Below the pieces are notes generated by a model. That model was not told where the DNA came from, searched no databases, and saw only the letters and a list, made by a program, of their open reading frames with translations. Shown here one piece after another: positions 10,841-19,855 of a stretch of DNA of 64,000 nucleotides. Source of the DNA: Emiliania huxleyi CCMP1516 (taxonomy: Eukaryota; Haptophyta; Isochrysidales; Noelaerhabdaceae); NCBI RefSeq assembly GCF_000372725.1, contig NW_005199926.1:805393-869392 (forward strand), given 5' to 3'. How positions within the stretch are numbered: the stretch's first letter is position 1; each line of letters opens with the position of its first letter. Made by a program: the position numbers and the translations under genes.

Positions 10841-11419
10841 TTGGCGCGTCCAAGCGGCGCAGCGGGGAGGCGAGACAACGATGGAGAAGGGGAGGGAACG
10901 ACAACGCGCACAGAGGATGAGGATATAAACTGGGACGACGCAGCGGAGGGGATAGACGAGGGAATCGAGGGACCGGAGGGCTTTCGCGACAGCGACGATG
11001 ACGACGAAGGCAGGGGAGGAGACGGAGGGGCGACACGCAGGAGGAGCGAAATCGCGAACGGCCCGAGCAGAGAGGGCGACGGAGGAGCACGAGGGAACAA
11101 CGGAGGCGCTACCGAAGACGCGAACCGAGGCACGGGCGACGGCGGGGACCGGGAGGGCGACAGCGACGTCGAGGTTGACGCAACGGTATCGAGAGCGCCA
11201 CCCAAAAGGAGGCGGACAGCCATGGAGGTCACCGAATGGAGGGCGAACGGCACGATACGAAAAGGCAGGGCGAGGCGGATGGAGAAAGAAGTGCCGAGGA
11301 GGCCATGGTGGAGGGGAGGGACGGGAGGACGAAAGAAGGGCGAGGAGGACGAGCGGCCCGCACAGGTCGCGAGCAGACAGCGCCTGCTGGCCATTTCGAG
11401 ACATTCGCAAAGCGGATAG
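10841..11419 (+). CDS. Acidic, Gly/Arg-rich hypothetical ORF
   Basis: 192 aa, very rich in Asp, Glu, Gly and Arg (GTTTRTEDEDINWDDAAEGI near the start),with a basic patch PPKRRRTAMEVTEWRANGTI in the middle. Such acidic plus basic composition occurs in nuclear proteins and in N-terminal parts of transposon proteins. The opposite strand is also open. No family is recognisable and it may be a fragment. Confidence 0.25.
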   Translation: MARPSGAAGRRDNDGEGEGTTTRTEDEDINWDDAAEGIDEGIEGPEGFRDSDDDDEGRGGDGGATRRRSEIANGPSREGDGGARGNNGGATEDANRGTGDGGDREGDSDVEVDATVSRAPPKRRRTAMEVTEWRANGTIRKGRARRMEKEVPRRPWWRGGTGGRKKGEEDERPAQVASRQRLLAISRHSQSG

Positions 11420-11604
11420 CCCCATGTGTCCTTTTAAAAAGATTTTTGTCCTAACTAAAAGGACAGGTTCATGAAGGGCGCCACGCGCGCCCCCGCTCGC
11501 CGGCCCAGTCGTACCTCCCGCACTCCACTTGCCCTTCGCGACTTCCCCGTGCCCGGTGGTGCGGGGGGACGACAGTCGTGGCCTTGTTTTGGACGTTACG
11601 TGCC

Positions 11605-12178
11605 GCCGAAACTTGATCACCGATCACCGTCTGAATAAGTACTCCTAGAAAACTCTCCAAAGGCCGGTGATCGGTGATCAGTGACCAGCCGGTGATCATG
11701 CAGCTAGTGGGTGGTGCCCCGGCCGACGTGAGCGTCATCAACCCGCCCGCAACTACCACCTGACGTACGCCGCACTCGGCCGCGGCGAGCTCTCGAATGA
11801 AGACGTGCTGAGCCAGCTCACCGCCAAGCGAGCGCATCAAATGCCGCTCGCTACAACAATGGCACCCTCCCGCAGTACATGCCACGCATCTTCACCACCA
11901 ACAGCCAGCTGACAGAGGAGGACCACATCCTTCCCCGAAGGCGCAACGCCAAGCAGCAGCAGTTGATCGCCGCTACCGCAAGATTGGTCCGCTGACAGAG
12001 CCGCTGCAGCGACTGGGACGCACGCTCAAAACCGGGCGGGCTCATAGTGAAGAAGATGGTGAAGGGAGTGCTTGGGCGCGTGTCCAAAGGTGCCAAGCGG
12101 CCTGCAGCGCCCTCCTCCCAGGCTGCAGCCCCCCCCCCTACGCAAGCGGCAGGTGATTGTAGACAGTGATGAGGACTA
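11605..12178 (+). pseudogene. Fossil Rep-like element (CRESS-DNA-type replication protein) with iteron-like origin
   Basis: On the plus strand, traces of a rolling-circle replication protein are visible. Near 11750 there is a segment resembling the N-terminal Rep motif of the form YHLTY, and near 11870-11920 a segment resembling the helicase motif with MPRIFTTN followed by HILPRRRN. The coding part is broken in several places and looks old. Just upstream, a 15-bp inverted repeat (gatcaccgatcaccg at 11615-11629, its complement at 11665-11679) and a further direct copy of cggtgatc at 11690-11697 look like iterons of a Rep origin. No capsid gene is seen. Family assignment (endogenised CRESS virus or related plasmid) is tentative. 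Confidence 0.45.
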
Positions 12179-12276
12179 GCGGGCGTAAAGGACAAGCGGT
12201 TGCGGGTACGTCTCCGGGTCGGTTTTGAATGTGTTGCTTGGGCTGGGTCGTGACCCCGCCGCCTGGAGGCTGTCAG

Positions 12277-12502
12277 GTGGACATGGTAGCATACCTCAAT
12301 GCCCAGGAGAGGCTTGCAGAGAGCTCAATGGGAGCGAAAACGCGAGATCAAGGTGTCCTTTTGTAAAGGACAAGTCCTTTAAAAGTCATCGGCCTATCCG
12401 AAAGAACGCTAGCTACATGGGAGGGCTTCGTGAAGGATGGATTGAAAAACATTCGAACAAAGAAGAGGCGACGGGAGGAACTGGCAGAGGATGCAGTGAC
12501 GT

Positions 12503-12594
<92 letters not shown>

Positions 12595-12831
12595 GCTCAC
12601 CCACGCGCACCGGGCCTTGCACTTTGAATGCCGTGGGGCTCCTGTCGTTAGACGTGTGGAGACGCGAGGGTTGCCCCCCCTTGCCCCACCACCTCGTGTG
12701 TGTGGAGAATTTTACCTTACCTTACCTTACCTCTCCCGCGACCCCGGCCCCTCTCGTAGGACGTAGCCGCAGCCGTAGCCGCAGCCCCAACTCTTGCCGC
12801 TCTTCCGTGTCGGTCGGGTTGTGACGAGGGG
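12277..12831 (+). CDS. Small protein with basic helix and possible Arg-Ser tail, 5' incomplete
   Basis: After an acceptor (gctgtcag at 12276) the plus strand reads VDMVAYLNAQERLAESSMGA. A 33-bp GT-AG segment (12353-12385) then closes the frame exactly onto VIGLSERTLATWEGFVKDGL, followed by KNIRTKKRRREELAEDAV up to about 12500. The next segment is an intron built from a (CA)n tract and an introner copy, with an acceptor near 12760. The last exon could read RSRSRSRSPNSCRSSVSVGL, an SR-type tail, or another frame beginning DVAAAVAAAPTLAALP. Upstream exons are not found; the fossil Rep-like element lies directly 5'. A 33-bp intron is very short, so this model is provisional. Confidence 0.35.
12504..12592. 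repeat. (CA)n microsatellite inside an intron
   Basis: About 44 CA units directly after a possible GT donor at 12501 and just before an introner copy. It appears to be the expanded 5' part of the introner, because the copy at 52753 also starts with CA-rich sequence. Confidence 0.9.
12593..12760 (+). mobile_element. Introner copy 1
   Basis: Carries the family core: cgcgcaccgggccttgcac, then gccgtggggctcctgtc, ttagacg, ccccttgccccaccacctcg and a (CCTTA)n tail before an acceptor gtag. It lies in the last intron of the small RS-tail gene in the sense direction. Confidence 0.75.
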
Positions 12832-13170
12832 TGAGGGGACATGGATTGAAGATCCCTCACACCAAGATCGTGCAGGGCGGGGACACATGTCCCAGTGTGT
12901 TTAAATCCCATCTCGTCTCAGAGTTGACATGACCGTTTTATTTTCCCCTCATTATTGTAGGATATTTGCCACTCAAGAGCGGAGAAAATCGGAAACCACG
13001 GCACGTGGTGCACTTAGTAGTATGTAGGCACGCAAAAAAAAGGGAGAAGAGGAATGGGGGAAAAGAGAAAGGGTCCGGTTTAAGGGAAAAGGCGAAAGGA
13101 TTAGATGAGGAAAAAGGAGAAAACCGGAAGGGCGCGTCTGGGCCCTTCCTTCAGTCCGCTAGGCTAGCTG
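12832..13170. other. Intergenic region upstream of RCC1 copy 2
   Basis: Purine-rich stretch at 13030-13130 (aaaagggaga, gaaaagagaaaggg) of the plus strand; no coding region seen. Confidence 0.4.
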
Positions 13171-14673
13171 ATGCCGCTACTGAGCCTCCCCGCGGACCTG
13201 CTGGCGCGTATCCTTGCGCGCTTCAGCCCCGCTGAAATCGCTCAAGCCGGAGCAGTGTCGGGCATCTTCACCGAGTCCCAGCCTCCGCAGACCGCGGGCG
13301 GTGCGCGCGAGCCTTCGATTCTCGTCCAGGCTCTGCAGTTGCGGGCTGAAGAGCATGGCTACGTGCTTCCGGTGCTGCCTTTTCGGTGGCTGTGCTTTGC
13401 GGCCATGCAGCACGAGGCCAACCCGCCGGCGAGGGCGGCGGCAGGCTCCTCCCACAGCCTCTTCATCGACGGCGAGGGGCGGCTGTCGTCGTGCGGAACG
13501 GCGGATGACGCGCCAGGCCTCCTCGGTCACGGCGAGGGCGTGACGCGGCTCAACACGCCGACCCGCCTACCCCTTCTGGGCGGCGAGCGCGCCGTGAGCG
13601 TGTCTGCTGGAGAATTCCACAACCTCGCCATCACCGCCGACGGCTCCGTTTGGAGCTGGGGCGATGGAGGGGATGGCAAGCTGGGCCACGGCGACGAGCA
13701 GAACCAGTGGCAGCCGAAGAAGATCGAGGCCTTGGCTGGCCAGCGCGTCGTCGCTGTATCGGCGGGAGCTCTGCACAGCCTCGCCGTCACCGCCGACGGC
13801 TCCGTCTGGAGCTGGGGCTATGGAAGCCGTGGCCAGCTGGGCCACGGCGACGAGGAGGCCCAATGGCAACCCAAGAAGGTCGAGGCCTTTGCTGGCCAGA
13901 GCGTCGTCGCTGTGTCGGCTGGAAGTTTCGACAGCCTCGCCATCACCGCCGACGGCGCCCTCTGGTCGTGGGGCTATGGAGCCTCTGGCAAGCTGGGCCA
14001 CGGCGACGCGCAGAACCAGCTGCTGCCCAAGAAGGTTGAGGCCTTGGCTGGCCAGCGCGTCGTCGCTGTGTCGGCTCGGCAGTACCACAGCATCGCCCTC
14101 ACCGCCGACGGCGCCGTCTGGAGCTGGGGCTGGGGCGGTGGCGAGTTGGGCCACGGCGACCATCATGACCAGCTCCTGCCGAAGAAGGTCGAGGCCTTGG
14201 CTGGGCGGCGCGTCGTCGCCGTGTCGGCTGGAATCGATCACAGCCTCGTCCTCACCGCCGACGGCGCCGTCTGGAGCTGGGGCGATGGCGAGGAAGGCCG
14301 GTTGGGCCACGGCGACCAGGAGTCGCAGCTGCTGCCGAAGAAGGTCGAGGCCTTTGCAGGGCGGCGCGTCGTCGCTGTGTCAGCGGGAGGCAACCACAGC
14401 CTCGCCATGACCGCCGACGGCTCCGTCTGGAGCTGGGGCGATGGATTCGAGGGCCGGTTGGGCCACGGCGACCAGCAGGACGAGCTGCTGCCAAAGAAGT
14501 TGGAGGTGTGGGCGAGCCAGCCGAGCACGCCCTTCTCCTCTGACGGGGAGGGCAGCGACGAGGGCAGCGACGAGGGGAGCGACGAGGACAGCGACGACGA
14601 GTGGATCGTCGACGAGGGCAGCGAGGAGGCCAGCGAGGAGGGCAGCGAGGAGGAGAGCGAGGAGGACGAGTAG
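13171..14673 (+). CDS. F-box/RCC1 beta-propeller protein with acidic tail (copy 2)
   Basis: Intronless, 500 aa, starting MPLLSLPADLLARILARFSP, a divergent F-box without the Pro-rich leader of copy 1. From NPPARAAAGSSHSLFIDGEG onward it aligns blade for blade with copy 1 (seven blades), ending in a shorter GSDE/EESE tail. DNA identity is uneven: 13847-14076 matches 9572-9801 almost base for base, blade 5 differs (WSWGWGGGELGHGDHHD), and the last blade, tail and 3' UTR are again nearly identical. That mosaic is expected from gene conversion or recent unequal exchange. Role as an SCF receptor is inferred from family. Confidence 0.85.
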   Translation: MPLLSLPADLLARILARFSPAEIAQAGAVSGIFTESQPPQTAGGAREPSILVQALQLRAEEHGYVLPVLPFRWLCFAAMQHEANPPARAAAGSSHSLFIDGEGRLSSCGTADDAPGLLGHGEGVTRLNTPTRLPLLGGERAVSVSAGEFHNLAITADGSVWSWGDGGDGKLGHGDEQNQWQPKKIEALAGQRVVAVSAGALHSLAVTADGSVWSWGYGSRGQLGHGDEEAQWQPKKVEAFAGQSVVAVSAGSFDSLAITADGALWSWGYGASGKLGHGDAQNQLLPKKVEALAGQRVVAVSARQYHSIALTADGAVWSWGWGGGELGHGDHHDQLLPKKVEALAGRRVVAVSAGIDHSLVLTADGAVWSWGDGEEGRLGHGDQESQLLPKKVEAFAGRRVVAVSAGGNHSLAMTADGSVWSWGDGFEGRLGHGDQQDELLPKKLEVWASQPSTPFSSDGEGSDEGSDEGSDEDSDDEWIVDEGSEEASEEGSEEESEEDE

Positions 14674-14925
14674 TCGTGAGAGCAAGGGAGAGCTCGGGGA
14701 GCGGCCGAGAGAACGCGGTGACCGCGGCGCGACCGGTGTGGCGCGGGCTCCCTTCCCGGGTCGCTCGCGTGAGTCGCTCTCGGGGGCAGTGTGTGTGTCG
14801 GCTGTCGGAGTCGCGAGTGCGCGCGTGTGGGTTCGAGACCGCGCGCGCGCACACACGCGCGACACGCGGTGTGCATCGCCATCAGCATCACGCATCAGTG
14901 ACGGCACCTGCATGTCGTACTTTAC

Positions 14926-15339
14926 ATGTGGAGGTCGTTGCGTCGTTCGGCGAACGCTGAATGCGGTGCTTTTTACAATAGCCGTATATCGAGCCAAGGC
15001 CGCAACAAGCTGGCTGCTGTCAACAAGGCCCTATGCTACCTCACGCGCGGATCGTTCAAAGAGGACCAGCATACACAGGCTTCTCTGAACTTCTCTGACA
15101 TGCGTTTGTTTGAGCTTGAGGCTATTTGTGAGAACTGTTTGGCGAAGAAGTCGCCGAAGATTGCGCTCAAGAAGCAGCAACGAGAATCGGAAGAGGAGGA
15201 TGCTGAGGCGGCGATTGCTGAGCATGAGAAGGACCGATCGCCCGCCGCAGGCGAAGAAAATTTGGGGGTTGCGCCGTATCGTTTGTACGTTGATCACGGT
15301 GGGAGCCTCTTGGCCCCAGGCCGTCCACGGCCGACTTAG
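14926..15339 (+). CDS. Hypothetical ORF fragment
   Basis: The middle part (NAECGAFYNSRISSQGRNKL, then FSDMRLFELEAICENCLAKK and a Glu-rich stretch EEEDAEAAIAEHEKDR) has protein-like composition. The end runs into the repeat motif gccgcaggcgaagaaaattt (15246-15265) that recurs near 23036 in inverted orientation, so this is probably a repeat-derived or truncated coding fragment. No family recognised. Confidence 0.3.
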   Translation: MWRSLRRSANAECGAFYNSRISSQGRNKLAAVNKALCYLTRGSFKEDQHTQASLNFSDMRLFELEAICENCLAKKSPKIALKKQQRESEEEDAEAAIAEHEKDRSPAAGEENLGVAPYRLYVDHGGSLLAPGRPRPT

Positions 15340-15943
15340 CCGATGTAAGAGGCTCCCGCTGATCTTAGACCGCGCAAGCACTCCAGCGTGGCTAGCCACA
15401 CTTAGACCCGTTAGGCCTCCAGGCTCAGAACTTAGACTACTACCCAACCAGTGACGGCCCGGGGAGCCTGCGGCGCTATTTTAACCTGCCCCGACAGAGT
15501 CTCTCGATACGGCGCGCGGCGGCGCCGCACCCAGCAAGCTGGGGCCGCTCCTTACGGACTCGTCGCTGCGCTCCTCAAGGCAAACACGAAGCGCGTTTGG
15601 TATTCGAAATACCTGGGGTTGCTCTCCGCTAAAACGGAAGCGACAGGGACAGCCTCCAGACACACACTCACATGGAGCTCCTCGCTCGCCCGCCTGGCGG
15701 CGGCAGCGGCCATGGCGACGCTGACGGCGGCGGCACTCGTGGCGGTGACACTCGTGGCCGCGGCGGCGCCTGGGCAGCAGAGAGAGCTGTCGCTGCAGTG
15801 CTGGCGGCAGCTGGCGGCGGCGGCTGGGGGCGGCGGCTGGCGGCGACATTGCTGGCGGCAGCCATGCGGGGCGGCGCTGCTGTGGCGGCGAGGCGGCGGC
15901 GTTGCAGCGCCCTGCCGCAGCAGGCCCGCCCGGATAGCACTGG
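15340..15943. other. GC-rich gap, no gene supported
   Basis: All frames are open in 15660-15940 because of (GGC)n-like composition; none looks like protein. Confidence 0.35.
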
Positions 15944-15996
15944 CAGTCTGCCGGCGCGGCCGGCGCATCGAATGCGCCCGCCGCGCCGGCAGACTG
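15944..15996. repeat. 53-bp near-perfect palindrome
   Basis: Starts cagtctgccggcgcgg and ends ccgcgccggcagactg. The arms of about 25 bases differ at one or two positions and meet almost without a loop. Confidence 0.9.
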
Positions 15997-17437
15997 TTGG
16001 ATGGCCACAGTCGCGAACGTGGGTGAAGTCGTGCGGCGCAGAGACCAGCTCATTCGCCGTCGCCGGTCCCTCGATCACGGGCGCCGTCGCCGGTTGACCC
16101 GCGTCCATGGGCGGATTCAGCAGGCCTGCAGCCCTCCAGCCCTCTAAACCCCTCCGACCCCTCTAACCCTCTCGTGGCGGGCACTCTCGGAAGCTCCGCG
16201 CCATTCTTTTTTGCGACCCCTCCCGGAGGCCCTTCCGACCCCTCTCGAGCCCTCCCGCCACGAAGATCCTCCCTTTGTCCGACCGTCCCTCCGAGCCCAC
16301 CCGGCGCCCGAGCCCTCTTGCCTATCACCCGAGCTCGGGCGGGGGGGCGGCGAGCCCTCCTGGACCCCACCACCCCTCCCGCCTCGCCCAGCCCTCCTGA
16401 CCCCTCTCCCCGGTGGACCGCTCCACCCTCCCAGCGCGCTAGCCCTATGGGACCCTGTGGAGCCCTCCCGACGCCGATCCGACGGGGACCCCTCAAGCCC
16501 TGTGGGCTGGCGAGCCCTCTGGTCGGAGGGGTGGAAGTGGGAGGGCTCGAGGACGGACCCCTCTCGCTCCGGGAGGGTGGAGGGGTGGAGGGTGGAGGGG
16601 TGGAGGGGTGGTTGAGCCCTCTAGCTCTATCGATATAGCCCTACCCCTCCCGCCGTTTTAGGGCCTCCCCACCCGCTATGCTCGCGTGGCTCCCACCCCG
16701 AGGACCTCTGCCCAAGCTGATGGTGCCCAGCCCAGAGGGCCTCAGGGGCTGTAGAGTCACACCTAGGAGAGGGGGTAGCTCACACCTTGTGGGCCGCACT
16801 GACCCTTCTCCCACGTGCCCTTGCCCGCCCCTCTGACCGCCGCCCGAGGCCCGACTTTGAGGGGCTGGTGAGCCCCACCGTTGCGCCCTCACCTCACGCT
16901 GACATATCCTTTGGGAATGCCCATGGGCTCTAGGGACCCGGGGGCAGCTTTGCCCGCGGGTGCCATGCTAGGCTATGGTAGCCATTCTCCCAGAAGCCAG
17001 ATTCTCCGCGGAGAGGCCGGAAAAGTGGCCTAGGCGGCCTCCGCTCAAGGATCGTTGGGATTTTCTGGTGACTCAGGAAGGAGGGGTATGTGTGCTCAAA
17101 TGACAAATCGCCATGGCCCATGCAACCGCCGCCCCGCATCTACTCGAGATCTCGAGTACAGCGCCACACAGCGGTGGACGGCGAGACACTGACGAGGAGC
17201 ACAGCGTGTATCGAGCGTGTGGCTGGTAGGCACTTGTGGTACCGACAGCCCCTGTGACATCCGTCCGCATCCGCTTGTAATGTTGTAAAACGGCCACAAA
17301 GGGGGCGACCTGCCAAGAATTCTTTTCACAGCCGGGCACAATCCTGGGCCCGCTCCTAGGTTTTCAAGCTCACCGACGAAGGGCGACCGCCCCCTGTCGC
17401 AGGCTCCGACGTGTGGCGGCGGCTGCACAGTACACAT
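15997..17437. other. Gene-poor region with ccctc-rich degenerate repeats
   Basis: 16120-16620 is a degenerate array of gagccctcc / gacccctc motifs that changes strand bias near 16550 (gggtggaggggtgga). From 16640 to 17437 there is no repeat structure and no convincing gene. Confidence 0.5.
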
Positions 17438-19737
17438 ATGGCAAAGCCGGCGCTTCCACGTGTCCTCTTCGGCACGTCCGCGCTCGGCAACCTCTTTGTG
17501 GAGCCGACGCACGACGAGAAGAAAGCCGTCGTCGAGCAGGTCCTCAAGGCCGTGCCGACAGCCCTCTTCGACAGCGCAGGCAAGTACGGTGCCGGTCTAG
17601 CGCTCGAGGAGCTCGGCCGCTGCCTCGAGGAGCTCGGCGTGGAGCCGGAGCAGGTTCTCATCAGCAACAAGCTCGGCTGGAAGCGCGTCCCGCTCACCAC
17701 GCCCGAGCCGACCTTTGAGCCCGGCGCGTGGGTCAACCTGAAGAATGACGCCGTCCAGGCCATTTCGTACGACGGCATCATGGAGTGCTACCGGCAGGGC
17801 AACGCGCTTCTCGGAAAGTACGAGGCGCGCATCGTGTCAGTGCACGACCCCGACGAGTACCTGGGCGCGGCGGCCGACGAGGCGGACCTCGAGGCGCGGA
17901 GGGCGGACGTGCTCGGCGCCTACCGCGCACTCGCGGAGCTGAAGGTGCCGAGCTACAGCCGAGAGCTACGGCCGAGATACAGCCGAGCTACAGTCGAGAT
18001 ACAGCCGAGTATCCGGCCTGAAACGGCCCCTCGACGCCTCCAGACAGTCTCGCCGAGTGCTCCCAGGCACCGCCCACCCCTGTACACCGGGCCTTGCACA
18101 CTTTGAAGGCCGCGGGGCTCCTGTCGTTAGACGTGGAGTCGCGAGGGTCGCCCCCCCCCCCCCCCCCCCCCCTCTACCCTCCTGCCCCACCACCCTTGTG
18201 GAGAAGTGTACCTGTACCTGTGTCCCTCCCCTCCCCTCCCTCCCCAGGCGGCCGGCAAGGTTCAGTCCATCGGCGTCGGCGCAAAGGACATCAGCGTGGT
18301 CGGGTTCGTCTCGGACCCCGTGCCCTAGATGCGGACACTAGATGCGGACACTAGATGCGGACACACACACACACACACCCCACGCGCGCGCCTCGCTCCT
18401 ACGGGACGACTGCTGGCTGCCCCAGATGCGGACACTATATGCACACACGCCTCGCTCCTACGGGACGACTGCTGGCTGCCCCAGATGCGGACACTATATG
18501 CACACACGCCTCGCTCCTACGGGACGACTGCTGGCTGCCCCAGATGCGGACACTATATGCACACACGCCTCGCTCCTACGCGACGGCGGCCACTGGAACC
18601 AGATGCGGAGCCCAGACCCATATCTCCCCATATCTCCCCACATCTCGAGGCCCCGCGACTTTCCCTCGCCGCTGCCGCCGTCACCTCCCCCGCTGTCACC
18701 CCCCCCCCCCCCAACACCCACCCCGCGCGCGCCGCCCGTCCGGCCTGCCGCTGCTCTCGCCCTCGCCTCCAGCCGCCCGCCGCCGCCGGCCTCGCGCTGG
18801 CGGGATTCTCGTCGCTCACGCCGCCCACCCACGCGCACCGGGCCTTGCACTTTGAATCCCGTGGGGCTCCTGTCCTTTAGACGTGGAGTGGCGAGGGCTG
18901 CCCTGGCCCTTGCCCCACCACCTTGTGGGTGGAGAGGTTTCCCTTCCTTGCCTCTGGTCGCAGGACCACGTGAAGCTCGACTGGGCAATGCTCGCGTGCT
19001 CGGTCACCCCCTTCGTGCACGGCGAGGTATGGGGAGATACGGGGAGATACGGGGAGATATGGGGAGATAAGGGACGGCGAGGTTGCGAGAGATGCGACTG
19101 ACTCACCCTGCTGACTCACCCCCTCCTGCCCCACACCACTGTGTGTGTGCGTGATCGCCTCACCTCACCGTACCTTAGGTTGCGCGCGGGCTGCTGCGCA
19201 AGCTCGGCGAGCAGGGCGTCGACGTCATCAATTCGGCAGCCCCCCCCCCCCCCAAGGTACGNNNNNNNNNNNNNNNNNNNNNNNNNNNNNNNNNNNNNNN
19301 NNNNNNNNNNNNNNNNNNNNNNNNNNNNNNNNNNNNNNNNNNNNNNNNNNNNNNNNNNNNNCCCTCCCCCCCCGCCCCCGCCTCTCCGTGCAGGCGCCCT
19401 TGACGCGCGCCGTCGCCCGCTCGCCCGGCAGGCGGTCTTCAACGCCGGCTTCCTGATCGGCGGCGACCACCTCGACTACGTCAAGATCACCCGCGAGAGC
19501 CGGCCCGACGCCTTTGCGTGGCGCGAGAAGTTCACCGCGCTCTGCGGCGAGTTTGGCGTCTCCCCCGCGGCGGTGTGCGTGCAGTTCAGCTTCCTCTTCC
19601 CCCAGATCGTCGCCGTGGCCCTCAACACGACGAAGCCTAGCCGGGTGCAGTCCAACGTCGAGCTGGCCAACGCGAGCATACCGCCCGCGCTCTGGAGGCG
19701 GATGAGAGAAGAGGGGCTCATCTCGATCGATGTGTGA
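17438..19737 (+). CDS. Aldo/keto reductase, D-threo-aldose / L-fucose dehydrogenase type, 5 exons
   Basis: Exons 17438-17944, 18248-18319, 18964-19026, 19179-19238 and 19432-19737 join in phase 0 throughout and give 335 aa, the usual length of the family. Recognisable parts are LPRVLFGTSALGNLF at the N-terminus, FDSAGKYGAG (catalytic-region Asp/Tyr of aldo/keto reductases), ARIVSVHDPDEYL, KVQSIGVGAKD, VKLDWAML, VDVINSA and AVFNAGFLIGGDHLDY. These enzymes oxidise sugars or related hydroxy compounds with NAD(P). Introns 1 and 2 contain introner copies; intron 3 is a ggggagata minisatellite; intron 4 appears to be GC-AG (donor gca|gccccc), with a poly-C run and the assembly gap inside. The ATG at 17438 directly precedes the conserved N-terminus. 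Confidence 0.85.
18070..18247 (+). mobile_element. Introner copy 2 (aldo/keto reductase intron 1)
   Basis: Contains the core caccgggccttgcaca, ggccgcggggctcctgtc, gttagacgtggagtcgcgag, a long poly-C tract, ctgccccaccaccc, a short ccTGTacc tail and the functional acceptor ccccag at 18247. The host intron starts earlier (17945) with repeated agctacagccgag units. Confidence 0.8.
18391..18590 (+). repeat. 59-bp minisatellite, about 3.4 copies, in aldo/keto reductase intron 2
   Basis: Units start at 18391, 18450, 18509 and 18568 (cctcgctcctacgggacgac ... gcggacactatatgcacaca). They are preceded by shorter agatgcggacact repeats. There are no spacers, so this is not CRISPR-like. Confidence 0.85.
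18828..18963 (+). mobile_element. Introner copy 3 (aldo/keto reductase intron 2)
   Basis: Core cacgcgcaccgggccttgca, gaatcccgtggggctcctgt, tttagacgtggagtggcgag, cccttgccccaccaccttgt, then the acceptor ggtcgcag at 18963. Same orientation as the gene. Confidence 0.8.
19262..19361. other. Assembly gap (100 N)
   Basis: One hundred N within the last intron of the aldo/keto reductase gene, next to poly-C runs on both sides. Confidence 1.
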
Positions 19738-19855
19738 GAGCGGAGAGGGAGAAACGTAAATTACGAATTTGACGGTGCACCGGTCTCCGGTCGCGACAAG
19801 GTTGGGACACTCGCAAGCCACAAGGGGGTGTGCGTGGACAACAGGGACACCGCCA

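Noticed and set aside
12348-12622. Cys/Val and Thr/His repeat proteins
   Set aside because: Direct translation of a (CA)n microsatellite.
16120-16620. Telomere or subtelomere repeat
   Set aside because: The ccctctaaccc-like motifs are irregular and form no constant 6-8 bp unit.
18391-18590. CRISPR-like array
   Set aside because: 59-bp units are contiguous with no spacers; it is an intronic minisatellite in a eukaryotic gene.
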